DNA of 50,481 nt. It comes from Streptomyces sp. SBT349 (GTDB taxonomy: Bacteria; Actinomycetota; Actinomycetes; Streptomycetales; Streptomycetaceae). The stretch covers positions 1 through 50,481 of the forward strand of contig NZ_LAVK01000010.1 in the NCBI RefSeq assembly GCF_001083795.1. Direction: 5' to 3'. The notes under the pieces were generated by a model. That model saw only the letters and a program-made list of their open reading frames with translations. It was not told the origin of the DNA and ran no database searches. The translations under genes and the position numbers were made by a program. Position 1 is the stretch's first letter, and each line of letters starts with the position of its first letter. Positions 16,606-24,783 of this stretch are shown piece by piece.

Positions 16606-17523
16606 TCAGCCGTCCAGGACCGACAGCAGGGTGGCGCCGGAGTCGCCCAGCTCGTAGAGCACCCGGGGGCCCACTCGGTAGCGCCGTACGAGGCCGGCCG
16701 AGGAGAGCACGGAGAGGTGCTGTGAGACGGTGCTCGGGGCCAGCCCGACGGAGCCGGCCAGCCCGGTCGTGGTGGCGGGGGAGTGCAGCGCGCGCAGGAC
16801 CGTCGCCCGGCCCCGTCCGAGCAGGATGGTCAGCCTGTCGCGCGGGCGCAGGGTGCCGGGCGTCTCTCCCGAGCCGTCCTCGTGGGTGCCGCCGAGCACC
16901 GCGGCGCCCCGCGCCTGATAGGAGAAGGCGGCTGTGCCGTGCCGGGTGGCGAACACCCGGGTGCCGCGCGCGAACAGCGTGGAGACGATGATCAAACGGC
17001 CGTCCCGCATCGGCCAGTCGAGATCCGCGCGGTGCGGCACGCTCAGCTCCGGACGCTCCCAGCAGATCCGGCCGCCCAGATCCTCCAGCATCGTGTCCGC
17101 CCCGCGGGTCACCAGGGTGCGTCCGCGGACCAGGATCTCCTCCTCCAGCACGCCGCGCATGGCGGGCCAGAACGGCGCGAGCGCGGCGTCCCAGTACTCG
17201 CCCATGAGGTGCGCGAACCGGTCGTGGCCGTCCGCGCGCAGCGCCGATAATTCCTCCTCGATGGCGGGGGAGGACTCGTCCGGAATCGGAGTGAGAGAGG
17301 ACGACGGCGACGTCGCCCAGTGCGCGCGCACGGTGGTGGTCAATTCCTGGCGCAGGGCGGGCGATACCCGCTGGAGCGCTGCCGCGGCCCATTTCCGGTA
17401 GGGATAAGGGACCTCGCTCCGGTACCGCATGGTCAGTGCCAGGCTGGAAACCGCCTCCCACAAAGGGCTGATCGCGATGCGTACCCGTCCGAGAGTCAAC
17501 TCGTCGAGATGTATCCGTATCAT
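16606..17523 (-). CDS. ArsR-family winged-helix regulator (DUF5937-like)
   Basis: A 305-residue regulator with a long N-terminal domain and a C-terminal DNA-binding domain. The last 90 residues read RATVLRALHSPATTTGLAGSV, GLAPSTVSQHLSVLSSAGLV and RRYRVGPRVLYELG, a clear ArsR/SmtB winged helix. The N-terminus (IRIHLDELTLGRVRIAISPL) matches the DUF5937-type sensor arrangement common in actinomycetes. It is the second gene of a two-gene operon with the nucleotidyltransferase, whose promoter carries the shared palindrome, making it the nearest candidate to bind that site. No metal-binding Cys cluster is seen. Confidence 0.85.
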   Translation of the reverse strand: MIRIHLDELTLGRVRIAISPLWEAVSSLALTMRYRSEVPYPYRKWAAAALQRVSPALRQELTTTVRAHWATSPSSSLTPIPDESSPAIEEELSALRADGHDRFAHLMGEYWDAALAPFWPAMRGVLEEEILVRGRTLVTRGADTMLEDLGGRICWERPELSVPHRADLDWPMRDGRLIIVSTLFARGTRVFATRHGTAAFSYQARGAAVLGGTHEDGSGETPGTLRPRDRLTILLGRGRATVLRALHSPATTTGLAGSVGLAPSTVSQHLSVLSSAGLVRRYRVGPRVLYELGDSGATLLSVLDG

Positions 17524-17571
17524 GCGGCCACCGGTGCGGCACCGGGCGAGGTCGAATCCCCCATGGGACCG

Positions 17572-18357
17572 TCAGACCTCGATCTTCAGGGCCAGGTCCT
17601 GGCAGAGCGTGAGGACCTCGTTGATCCACCTCGACGGGTCGTCCGGGTTGTATTCCCGCATCGTCTCCAGCTCCCAGTACCTGGCGAAGGACAGCGTCGC
17701 GGGACTGGTCTCCCGGAACCGGCGAGCCTGCCACTTGGGCGGCTCGCTTCCGTAGTTGCCCTGCTCCTCCAGCAGGGCGTCGACGGTGTGGTGCAGAGCG
17801 ATCCTGGCCGAGAGCACCGCACTGTGCGGATCGCCGCCCTCCAGCTGGCCGAGCGAGTCCTCCACCGCCCGGTCCGCCTGGCCCAGCGACCGGGTCACCA
17901 GGATGGACCGGAACGCGGAGGCGCCGACCTCGGCGCGGCGGCGGGCCACCCAGTCCTCGCCGATCAGCGGCAGGCAGGTCGTCACGCGCTCCAGGAAGAC
18001 CTCCTCCCTGACCGTGAGGGCGTCCCCGGAAGCGGCACGGGCCCGGTCGAAGGCGTCCCAGGAGATCTTGGCCAGCATCTGGTCGACCTGGTCGTCGAGC
18101 CAGTAGGCGAGGTCGCAGCCGCGGTTGTCGGCGAAGAACGTGTGCCACCCGACGGTGGCGGGGCGCAGCGGTACCGAGACGTCGATCATTTCCGGTCCCG
18201 ACCAGGGTTCGCCGCTGACCAGGTAGATGTCGATATCGCTCTTCTCGTTGCCCCAGCCGCGAGCGGACGACCCGACGACGAAAGCCGCTTGGCAGGTGTC
18301 CGGCACCAACTGGCGGTCGTGGAGGATCTCCCGTACACGAGCTGTATCAATCTTCAT
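17572..18357 (-). CDS. Pol-beta-type nucleotidyltransferase
   Basis: A 261-residue protein with the signature VVGSSARGWGNEKSDIDIYLV (G-S-x9-11-D-x-D) of the minimal/antibiotic nucleotidyltransferase fold near residues 27-47, followed by an all-helical C-terminal half. I chose ATG 18357, which has GGAGG seven bases upstream; an upstream in-frame start lacks this. Family members adenylylate aminoglycosides or act as antitoxin-type transferases. Beside biosynthetic genes for an apparently aminated product, a self-resistance or substrate-activation role is reasonable but unproven. Its promoter shares the palindromic operator with the AurF/Nudix promoter. Confidence 0.78.
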   Translation of the reverse strand: MKIDTARVREILHDRQLVPDTCQAAFVVGSSARGWGNEKSDIDIYLVSGEPWSGPEMIDVSVPLRPATVGWHTFFADNRGCDLAYWLDDQVDQMLAKISWDAFDRARAASGDALTVREEVFLERVTTCLPLIGEDWVARRRAEVGASAFRSILVTRSLGQADRAVEDSLGQLEGGDPHSAVLSARIALHHTVDALLEEQGNYGSEPPKWQARRFRETSPATLSFARYWELETMREYNPDDPSRWINEVLTLCQDLALKIEV

Positions 18358-18439
18358 CGACGACCTCCGTGGAAAAGGGAACATGCGGACTCTGTGGGAC
18401 ATGGCCAGCGTAACGACGCCCTTCCGCCGGCATGCAGCG

Positions 18440-18457
18440 ATTCGTCCCGGGCCGAAT
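18440..18457. promoter_or_regulatory. Palindromic operator ATTCGTCCCGGGCCGAAT (copy 2)
   Basis: This copy differs from the one at 14165-14182 by a single base and lies between the divergent nucleotidyltransferase and DUF402 genes. The conservation includes the flanking CG on the left and A on the right, and a loosely matching pyrimidine-rich stretch downstream. Two such sites in two divergent promoters point to one regulator for both. Confidence 0.7.
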
Positions 18458-18535
18458 ACTCCTGTTTCTCCGGCCCGTTCCTCCCGCGGCGGCCAGGAAA
18501 CCGGGACGCACGCGGCATGTGTACGCTGGCGCGCC

Positions 18536-19144
18536 ATGACGTCACCCTTCCGTACCGGCGAAGTCGTCGTCAGGCGCGAGATCCTGGACGACCGTGAATG
18601 GCTGGTCTATCCCGTGCGGGTCGCGGCGGACGACGGGCGGGTGCTCGCCGTGTACCTGGCGCACGGCACCCCTCTCACCTTCGGGCGCGGCGACTTCCGC
18701 TGGGGACTTCATCCCTGGATCGCGTTCGAGCACCTCTGGCGTTCGAGCGGCGTCCTGCAACTCCAGCGACCGGGCGAGGGCTACGCGGTCTGGGCCCGGT
18801 GGGAGGAGGGCGCGCTGCGGGAGTGGTACGTGAACTTCCAGGCGCCGTTCGTCCGCACGGACCGCGGCTTCGACACGCTCGACCATGAACTGGATCTGAT
18901 CATCCCCGGTGACGGGTCCCCGTACCGGTGGAAGGACGTCGACCACTTCGAGGAGCGCGTGCGCGCGGGCGGTTTCACGGCCGCGGAGGAGCGCGGCGTG
19001 CGGGCGGCGGCCTCCCGGGTGGTGGATCTGATCGAACGAGGCGCGTGCTGGTGGGAGCGGTGGCGCGAGTGGCGGGCACCCGCCGGCTGGGACGTTCCCG
19101 CGCCGGTCGCCCTGCGCCGGGACCCTCCGCTGACGATGCGCTGA
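18536..19144 (+). CDS. DUF402 domain protein
   Basis: A 202-residue protein starting at ATG 18536. It contains the DUF402 core: GEGYAVWARWEEGALREWYVNF, the metal-site region FDTLDHELDLIIPGD, and a helical C-terminus (FEERVRAGGFTAAEERGVRAA). Characterised DUF402 proteins of Streptomyces hydrolyse nucleoside diphosphates. It is divergent from the nucleotidyltransferase gene and shares its operator-bearing promoter region. It ends 26 bases before the end of the convergent PGK-ADH gene and so marks the right border of region A. Confidence 0.82.
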   Translation: MTSPFRTGEVVVRREILDDREWLVYPVRVAADDGRVLAVYLAHGTPLTFGRGDFRWGLHPWIAFEHLWRSSGVLQLQRPGEGYAVWARWEEGALREWYVNFQAPFVRTDRGFDTLDHELDLIIPGDGSPYRWKDVDHFEERVRAGGFTAAEERGVRAAASRVVDLIERGACWWERWREWRAPAGWDVPAPVALRRDPPLTMR

Positions 19145-19170
19145 GCGCGCGGCCGTGGGGCGCATGCGGC

Positions 19171-21570
19171 TCAGTACGACTCGGCGTAGAGGGTGTACAG
19201 CCGGTCCCGGCCGACCTGCCCCGCCGGGTCGTTGTCGAGGTTGCCCGTCACGCCCTCGACGAACCGGTCCAGGTCCTCCTTGCGCACCCCGCGGTCGCGC
19301 AGCCGGACCGGGAGGCCCGCCGACGCCAGGAGCCGGCCCACCGCCTCGTGGATCGTGGCGCCCCCCAGCAACTCGGCGACCTCGGCGAACGCCTCGGGCG
19401 CCAGGGGGGCGGTGTGCCGCAGCCAGCTCGGGTACAGGATCGCCAGCCCCGCGCCGTGCGAGAGGTCCACGCGGGGCACCGAGCCCATGGCCTGCTGGAG
19501 ACGGTGCGGCAGGCAGGTGCTGACGTTGGCGACGTTCACCCCTCCGAGCAGCGCCGCCCGGGAGAGGGCGGCGCGCGTCCCGGGCGAGGTCTCGCCGCGG
19601 AGCGCCGCGGGCAGATGCCGGGCGATCAGCCCGATGGCCTGATGGGCCCGGGCCCTGCTCGCCGCGTCGGCGCGGGTGGCCACGCAGCCCTCGACCGCGT
19701 GGGCGAAGGCGTCGAACGCGCTCTCCGCGAGGAGCCCGCGCGGCAGGGACGCGATCAGGTCGGGGTCGACGACGGCGATCCGTGGGAAGAGGACGTCGCC
19801 GCGGATGCCGGCGCGGAAGCACCGCGCGGTGTCCGTCACGATCGCCCCCTTGGTGACCTCCGAGCCGCTGCCCGCCGTGGTCGGGACGGCCAGCAGGGGG
19901 AGCGCAGGCGCCCCCGGCTCCAGCGTCGTCCCGATGAGGTCGCGCACCGTGCCGTCCAGAGGGGCGGTGACGCACACGCCCTTGGCTGCGTCCAGCGCGC
20001 TGCCGCCGCCGAGGCCCACCACGAGGTCGCAGCCCTGGGAACGGGCCAGGGCGCCGGCCTCGTCCACCTCGTCGGAGGTCGGGTTGGCCGAGACCCGGTC
20101 GTAGACCGTGACGCGGACACCGGCGGACTCCAGGGACGCCACCATGCGGCCCAGATAGCCGTGGGCCCTCGCCGCTCTGCGGCCCGTCACCAGCAGGGCG
20201 TGGCCGCCGAGGGTCCGGGCGTGGCTCCCCGACCGGTCGAACGCGCCGTGCCCGAACTCCACGCGGGTGGGCACGGCCAGGTCCAACTCCATGCGTCCAG
20301 CTCCCTCGGTTGTGCGGCGGGTGGTGCGGCGGGTGGCGGGGCGAGTAGTGGAACGGGGGGCGGTGCCGGCGTTGGCCCGGAGCGCGTCCAGCACCGCGCA
20401 TGTGCCGGTGGCGAGCAGTTCGAGCGCCGAACCGCCGCCGGTCGACACCGGCCCGCTCCAGGGGAGTTCGGACACGGTGTCGCCGCCGAGCAGCAGGGCC
20501 CGCCCGCCCGGGCCGGACAGCGCGGACAGCAGCGCCCCGGAGGATCTGGTGTGCCCGTCCAGGTACCGGGACGGCGTGCCGGCCAGCACGGCCCGGTCCA
20601 CCCGGGCGAGGAGCTCCAGCGCCCACGGCTCCACGTCGAAGTCCACGACGGCGTGGTCCGCGGGGACCCCGTCGGTGACCGCGAACGGCCGGGCCTCGCC
20701 CGCGAGCTTCCCGTCGGCCAGGGGCGCCGCCCAGACCGTCCGGGGAAGGTGCAGCCGGCCCGGTCCGCGCTCACCGAGCACGGCGCGTGCGGCGTCGAGA
20801 CAGGCGGCGGGCCTGCTGCCCAGGTCGGAGGCGCCCACCTGGTGACCGGCCGCGCGCAGCAGCGTGTTGAGGACGACGCCTCCGGGCACCACCAGGTCGC
20901 AGGTGCGCCTCGCGTGGACGAGCCCCACCAGGGTCTTCTCCGGCTTGCGGCCGCCGAGCACCGCCGCCCGGGTCGCCCCGTCGCCACGGTCGGCCCAGGG
21001 CGAGAGGAACCGCACCTCCGCCGCCAGGCTTCCGGCGGCGTGCCCCGGGAGCCTCCGCAGCAGGCCGGTGTTGGACGCGTGCGCACGGTGGGCCTTGGAG
21101 AAGCCGCCCACCGCGACCCGGTCGCCGAGCAGCGCGAAGGCACGCGCCAGCTCGTCGCTTCCCCGCTCCTCACCGGCATGGTGGCGGGTGTTGCCGAAGA
21201 GGGCGATGTCGCCCGGCCCGAGCTGCTCCGCCGCGTGCACCGCCGCGGCGGAGGCGTTCTCGGGGACGTAGGGGACCCGCCGGCCCAGCCGCCGGGACAG
21301 ATGGGCGGCGACATGGGCCAGCGAGCCCGCGCTGCCGTCACGGTGGCTGCCCTGGTGGGAGAGGACGGCCACCCGGGCCCCCGCATCCGCGAGCCGCCGC
21401 AGGTCGGCCAGCTCGCTGTCGATCCGGCCCGTGCTGGTCAGGGCGGGATCCACGTTGAAGCCGGCCGAGTAGATCCAGCGCTCGCCCGCGGTGACCGCCC
21501 GTTCGTCCAGGAGCGGGACGCCCGCGAGCGGATCGCCGCGCCCGCCGCCGGAGTTCGTGTCGGGGGCCAT
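19171..21570 (-). CDS. Phosphoglycerate-kinase-like/iron alcohol dehydrogenase fusion
   Basis: One uninterrupted 799-codon frame. Residues ~15-400 are a PGK-like kinase: AGFNVDPALTSTGRID, SHQGSHRDGSAGSLAHVA, NTRHHAGEE, GGFSKAHRAHAS, LLGGDTVSEL and STGGGSALELL. An Arg/Thr linker (about 404-426) leads into a group III iron alcohol dehydrogenase from Met427: GLGGGSALDAAKG, SAFDAFAHAVEG and SHGAGLAILYPSWLRH with the metal His residues. By analogy with valinophos, the kinase would phosphorylate the carboxylate of phosphonolactate, ArgC-like reduction follows, and the dehydrogenase reduces the aldehyde to 2,3-dihydroxypropylphosphonate. Met427 (20292) has its own GGGAG site, so separate translation is also possible. 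The start ATG lies one base after the ArgC-like stop. Confidence 0.85.
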   Translation of the reverse strand: MAPDTNSGGGRGDPLAGVPLLDERAVTAGERWIYSAGFNVDPALTSTGRIDSELADLRRLADAGARVAVLSHQGSHRDGSAGSLAHVAAHLSRRLGRRVPYVPENASAAAVHAAEQLGPGDIALFGNTRHHAGEERGSDELARAFALLGDRVAVGGFSKAHRAHASNTGLLRRLPGHAAGSLAAEVRFLSPWADRGDGATRAAVLGGRKPEKTLVGLVHARRTCDLVVPGGVVLNTLLRAAGHQVGASDLGSRPAACLDAARAVLGERGPGRLHLPRTVWAAPLADGKLAGEARPFAVTDGVPADHAVVDFDVEPWALELLARVDRAVLAGTPSRYLDGHTRSSGALLSALSGPGGRALLLGGDTVSELPWSGPVSTGGGSALELLATGTCAVLDALRANAGTAPRSTTRPATRRTTRRTTEGAGRMELDLAVPTRVEFGHGAFDRSGSHARTLGGHALLVTGRRAARAHGYLGRMVASLESAGVRVTVYDRVSANPTSDEVDEAGALARSQGCDLVVGLGGGSALDAAKGVCVTAPLDGTVRDLIGTTLEPGAPALPLLAVPTTAGSGSEVTKGAIVTDTARCFRAGIRGDVLFPRIAVVDPDLIASLPRGLLAESAFDAFAHAVEGCVATRADAASRARAHQAIGLIARHLPAALRGETSPGTRAALSRAALLGGVNVANVSTCLPHRLQQAMGSVPRVDLSHGAGLAILYPSWLRHTAPLAPEAFAEVAELLGGATIHEAVGRLLASAGLPVRLRDRGVRKEDLDRFVEGVTGNLDNDPAGQVGRDRLYTLYAESY
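20312..20335. repeat. Tandem 12-bp repeat in the fusion linker
   Basis: Two perfect copies of GTGCGGCGGGTG lie end to end and encode the TTRR repeats of the interdomain linker. Such a repeat can slip, and its expansion may have removed an ancestral stop between kinase and dehydrogenase. Confidence 0.75.
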
Positions 21571-21571
21571 G

Positions 21572-22669
21572 TCAGAGGCCGTAGCCGCGCAGGCCGGCGG
21601 TCTCGTCGAGGCCGAGCATGACGTTCATGTTCTGCACGGCGGAACCGGCGGCGCCCTTGACCAGGTTGTCGGTGACGGAGACCACCTTGGCGACACCGCG
21701 CCGGGCGTCGTAATCCACGCCGATATGGCAGAAGTTGGAGCCCGTCACACTGGTCGGGTTCGGATACCTGCGGTAGTCCTTGTCCGTGAGGCCGCCGAGC
21801 CGGGTCTCCGTGTTGATCCGGACGAAGAACTCGCCGTCCGCCCCGGCCCCGTAGCGGTCGGTGTAGCGGGTGAGGAGCCGCTCCCGGGAGAGGCCGGCGC
21901 GGAGCTCCTCCCGGATCCAGACGCTCGCCTGGAGGTGGATGCCGCGGGCGAACGGACCGTGCGCGGTGCTGAGATCGACGGTGACCGGCCTGCCGGCGAA
22001 GCCGGAGAGCCGCTCCTCCAGCTCGGGGGCGTGCCGGTGGCCTTGGAGGCTGTAGGGCAGCATCGCGCCGAACGCCTCCGCGTGCAGGATCTCGGTGCGC
22101 GGCGTGACCCCCGCGCCGGTCGTCCCGTTGACCGCGGCGATGTGCAGCGGCGCGGCGGGGTCCGCGAGGCCCGCGGAGAGCAGCGGTTCGAGGGCGAGCA
22201 GCGCGGTGATCACGTAGCAGCCCGGGTTGGCGACCAGCCGGGCCCCGGGCAGCAGCTTCCGGTGGAATTCGGTGACCCCGTACACCGCCTCGGGCAGCAG
22301 GTCGGGGGCGGTGTGCGGCCTGCCGTAGGCCAGTTCGTACGCCGCCGGGTCGGCGAACCGGAAGTCGGCGCTGAGGTCGATCACGCGGGCGCCGGCCGCG
22401 AGCAGCCCGGGGGCCCGGCGCATGGCCTCGCCCGACGGGGTGCACAGGAAGGCCACGTCCAGGTCGCCTGCGGCCGCCGTCACCTCGTCCACGTCGTGGA
22501 AGCGCAGCCCGGAGCCGAGCAGGTTGGGGTGCACCCGCTCGAAGGACTCCGCGCCGCGGGAGGTCGGCAGGACCTCGGCCACCGCGGGGTGGCCGAGCAG
22601 CAGGCGGCACAACTCCCCGCCGGTGTAGCCGGTCCCGCCGATGATCGCGGCCCGCATGCCGTTGCTCAT
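21572..22669 (-). CDS. ArgC-like acyl-phosphate reductase
   Basis: A 365-residue homologue of N-acetyl-gamma-glutamyl-phosphate reductase, close to normal length. The NADP fold is AAIIGGTGYTGGELCRLLL, the catalytic cysteine is Cys151 in ANPGCYVITAL, and NGTTGAGVTPR and QGHRHAPEL follow. No other arginine gene is nearby. In the valinophos pathway an enzyme of this kind reduces the acyl phosphate made by a PGK-like kinase to phosphonolactaldehyde, and here the kinase gene is directly downstream. The start overlaps the Zn-dehydrogenase stop as ATGA. A housekeeping ArgC is unlikely in this context. Confidence 0.9.
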   Translation of the reverse strand: MSNGMRAAIIGGTGYTGGELCRLLLGHPAVAEVLPTSRGAESFERVHPNLLGSGLRFHDVDEVTAAAGDLDVAFLCTPSGEAMRRAPGLLAAGARVIDLSADFRFADPAAYELAYGRPHTAPDLLPEAVYGVTEFHRKLLPGARLVANPGCYVITALLALEPLLSAGLADPAAPLHIAAVNGTTGAGVTPRTEILHAEAFGAMLPYSLQGHRHAPELEERLSGFAGRPVTVDLSTAHGPFARGIHLQASVWIREELRAGLSRERLLTRYTDRYGAGADGEFFVRINTETRLGGLTDKDYRRYPNPTSVTGSNFCHIGVDYDARRGVAKVVSVTDNLVKGAAGSAVQNMNVMLGLDETAGLRGYGL

Positions 22670-23748
22670 CTCTTCCCCTCGTTCGCGAACTCGTCCGGAT
22701 CGCTGGTCACATGCAGCATGATCTTGCCGGTGGAGACGTCGGGGCGGTCCATCAGACGCAGCGCCGCGTCCGCGTCCGCGAGCGGGAAGTGGTGGGTGAC
22801 CATGGGCAGCACATCGAGGGTCCCGGCCGCGAGGAGGCCGATGACGTCGGCGAAGTCCCGGGGGGTGGACAGGGCCGAGCCGCGCACGGTCACCTCGCGT
22901 CCGACGAGGGTGTTGAGGTCGACCCGGGGCCGGTCCTCGAAGTAGCTCACGACCACGATGTCGCCCCCCGGCCGCACGGCGTGCAGCGCCTGGTCGGCGA
23001 CGTCCGGGTAGCCGGCGGCGATCACCACGACGTCCGCCGGGCCGCCCAGGGCCTCCAGCGCGTCGCGCACCGGTGCGCCGTCGCGGGCGTCGGCGTAGCC
23101 GTCGGCGCCGAGTCCGCGGACGAGCTCACCCTTCTCCGGGCCGACGTCCACGCAGACCACCGTGTCGTAGCGGAGCTGCCGGGCGGCGAGGAGGCAGCTC
23201 AGCCCTATCGTGCCGGAGCCGAGGACGAGGGCCGTGCGGCCCGTGCCCGGCCCGGCCAGCCGCACCGCGTGCAGGCCGATGGAGAGCGGCTCCACGAGCG
23301 CACCGGCGACGGGATGCAGTCCGCTGGGCAGCCGGTGCGTCATATTGGGGCGCAGCGAGATCAGTTCGGCGAACGAGCCGGTCCAGCCCAGGTGGCTCAG
23401 GTTCAGCTTGGCGGTGCACAGATGCGGAGCGCCGCGTCCGCACGCGGAGCAGGCGCCGCAGTGCGAGAAGGCGGCCGAGCACACCAGGTCGCCCGGTGCG
23501 AAGCCGGTCACGCCGGCGCCGACGCTCTCGACGACCCCGGAGAACTCGTGGCCCAGCACGGCGGGTGCGGTCTTGTAGGGGTGGGCACCGCGGTAGGCGG
23601 CCAGGTCGGAGCCGCAGATCCCGGTCGCGGACACGCGCACGAGCAGCCGGCCCGGACCCGCCTCGGGGGCGTCCGTGCTGCGGTGGACGATGCTCCGGCG
23701 GTCGGTCAGGACGGCCGCGTTCATGGTCCTCGTGGACGTTCCCCGCAT
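22666..23748 (-). CDS. Zinc-dependent medium-chain alcohol dehydrogenase
   Basis: A 360-residue MDR-family dehydrogenase. The catalytic zinc site is ATGICGSDLAAYRG and GHEFSGVVESVGAG, the structural zinc loop is SHCGACSACGRGAPHLC, and the cofactor fold is ALVLGSGTIGLSCLLAA. It starts two bases after the upstream stop and overlaps the ArgC-like start. Relatives include sorbitol and threonine dehydrogenases. In this cluster it could oxidise the secondary alcohol of a dihydroxypropylphosphonate to a ketone, supplying the transaminase, or act on the primary alcohol. It has no fixed counterpart in the core pathway I compare with, so its step is uncertain. Confidence 0.88.
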   Translation of the reverse strand: MRGTSTRTMNAAVLTDRRSIVHRSTDAPEAGPGRLLVRVSATGICGSDLAAYRGAHPYKTAPAVLGHEFSGVVESVGAGVTGFAPGDLVCSAAFSHCGACSACGRGAPHLCTAKLNLSHLGWTGSFAELISLRPNMTHRLPSGLHPVAGALVEPLSIGLHAVRLAGPGTGRTALVLGSGTIGLSCLLAARQLRYDTVVCVDVGPEKGELVRGLGADGYADARDGAPVRDALEALGGPADVVVIAAGYPDVADQALHAVRPGGDIVVVSYFEDRPRVDLNTLVGREVTVRGSALSTPRDFADVIGLLAAGTLDVLPMVTHHFPLADADAALRLMDRPDVSTGKIMLHVTSDPDEFANEGKR

Positions 23749-23750
23749 GG

Positions 23751-24701
23751 TCAGCACACCCTGTTCCTCGCCCGGCCTCCGGCCAGGGCGGTCCGGAGCT
23801 CCGCGGCCAGCAGCCGGCCGAGCCTGCGCTGAGCATCGGTCGTGGAGGCGCCGATGTGCGGGGTGAGCACGACGTTGTCCAGGTCCGCCAGCGCCGGGAC
23901 GCCGGACTCCCGCGCGTGCACGTCCAGGGCGGCGCCGGCGAGCCTGCCGTCGGTCAGCGCGCGCAGCAGGGCCTCCTCGTCCACCACGCCGCCCCGGGAG
24001 ACGTTGACGAGGTAGGAGCCGGTGGGCATGAGAGCCAGCTCCGCCGCGCCGATGAGGTGCCTGGTCCGTTCGGTCAGGGGGACCGCCAGGCAGACCACGT
24101 CCGCGCTCCGGAGCAGGTCGCCGAGGGGAAGCCGCTCGACGCCGTGGCCACGCAGCTCCTCGTCCCGCTCCGGGGAGGGCCGGTCGACCGCGGTGAGGAC
24201 CCGCATGCCGAGCGCGCGGCCGACGCGCGCGATGTGCGAGCCGACCGGGCCGAAGCCGACGACGCCCAGGGCCCGGTTCTCCAGCTCCGGCCCCGCCAGC
24301 TGCGCCTTGTTCCACCGTCCCTCGCGGACCTGCCGGTCGGCGAGGGCGATGTTGCGGGTCACGGCGAGGACGAGGCCGAGGGCGAGTTCGGCCACCGCGG
24401 GCGCGGAGACGCCCGGCAGGTTGAACACCTGGACGCCGGACGCGCGGCAGGCCGGCAGGTCGATGTTGTCGGTCCCCGAGCCCGCCCTCGCCACCACGCG
24501 CAGCCGTCGTCCGGAGCGGATCACGTCGCCGGTGATCCGCACGCCGCTGCGCACCACGAGGGCGTCGGCCTCGACGGCCAGGGCGAGGAGCTCCTCGTGG
24601 CCGGGCCGCAGCCGCACCACGACCTCGTGGTCGTGCTCCAGGTCCGCCAGCGCCTCCGGGGACACCGGATCCAGTACGACGACACGTGCTCGGGTAGCCA
24701 T
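23751..24701 (-). CDS. D-2-hydroxyacid dehydrogenase; probable phosphonopyruvate reductase
   Basis: A 316-residue D-isomer-specific 2-hydroxyacid dehydrogenase starting at ATG 24701, with the promoter-side palindrome just upstream. Seen in order: RAGSGTDNIDL with the substrate-binding Arg, GVVGFGPVGSHIARVGRAL for NAD, NVSRGGVVDEEAL, and the catalytic His in LTPHIGASTTDA. It is divergent from pepM. In the valinophos pathway a dedicated dehydrogenase pulls the unfavourable mutase reaction forward by reducing phosphonopyruvate to phosphonolactate. With no phosphonopyruvate decarboxylase in the window, this is the best candidate for the mutase-coupling enzyme. Its family resembles D-3-phosphoglycerate dehydrogenase. 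Confidence 0.88.
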   Translation of the reverse strand: MATRARVVVLDPVSPEALADLEHDHEVVVRLRPGHEELLALAVEADALVVRSGVRITGDVIRSGRRLRVVARAGSGTDNIDLPACRASGVQVFNLPGVSAPAVAELALGLVLAVTRNIALADRQVREGRWNKAQLAGPELENRALGVVGFGPVGSHIARVGRALGMRVLTAVDRPSPERDEELRGHGVERLPLGDLLRSADVVCLAVPLTERTRHLIGAAELALMPTGSYLVNVSRGGVVDEEALLRALTDGRLAGAALDVHARESGVPALADLDNVVLTPHIGASTTDAQRRLGRLLAAELRTALAGGRARNRVC

Positions 24702-24721
24702 GCGAGCGATAGTGCAGGCAG

Positions 24722-24737
24722 TTGCCAAACTTGGCAA
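24722..24737. promoter_or_regulatory. Inverted repeat TTGCCAA-AC-TTGGCAA
   Basis: A perfect 7-2-7 inverted repeat in the 160-base divergent region between pepM and the hydroxyacid dehydrogenase gene. It lies 20 bases upstream of the dehydrogenase start and 17 bases before the putative pepM -35 box, so a protein bound here could govern both arms of the phosphonate cluster. Confidence 0.6.
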
Positions 24738-24753
24738 GCATATGTCACTCGCG

Positions 24754-24783
24754 TTGACTTCGGTGACAGCACGCGGCTAGCTT
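24754..24783 (+). promoter_or_regulatory. Putative pepM promoter
   Basis: TTGACT at 24754-24759 and TAGCTT at 24778-24783 are separated by 18 bases and lie about 80 bases upstream of the pepM start. The boxes resemble a vegetative Streptomyces promoter; this is a pattern match only. Confidence 0.4.

Noticed and set aside
15257..18148. A 963-codon open frame on the minus strand
   Set aside because: It runs antisense through the AurF, MFS and ArsR genes, has biased Arg/His/Asp-rich composition and no recognisable domain. High GC makes such shadow frames common.
21572..22669. A housekeeping arginine biosynthesis gene (argC)
   Set aside because: No argJ, argB or argD is adjacent, and the gene overlaps dehydrogenase genes of the phosphonate operon.
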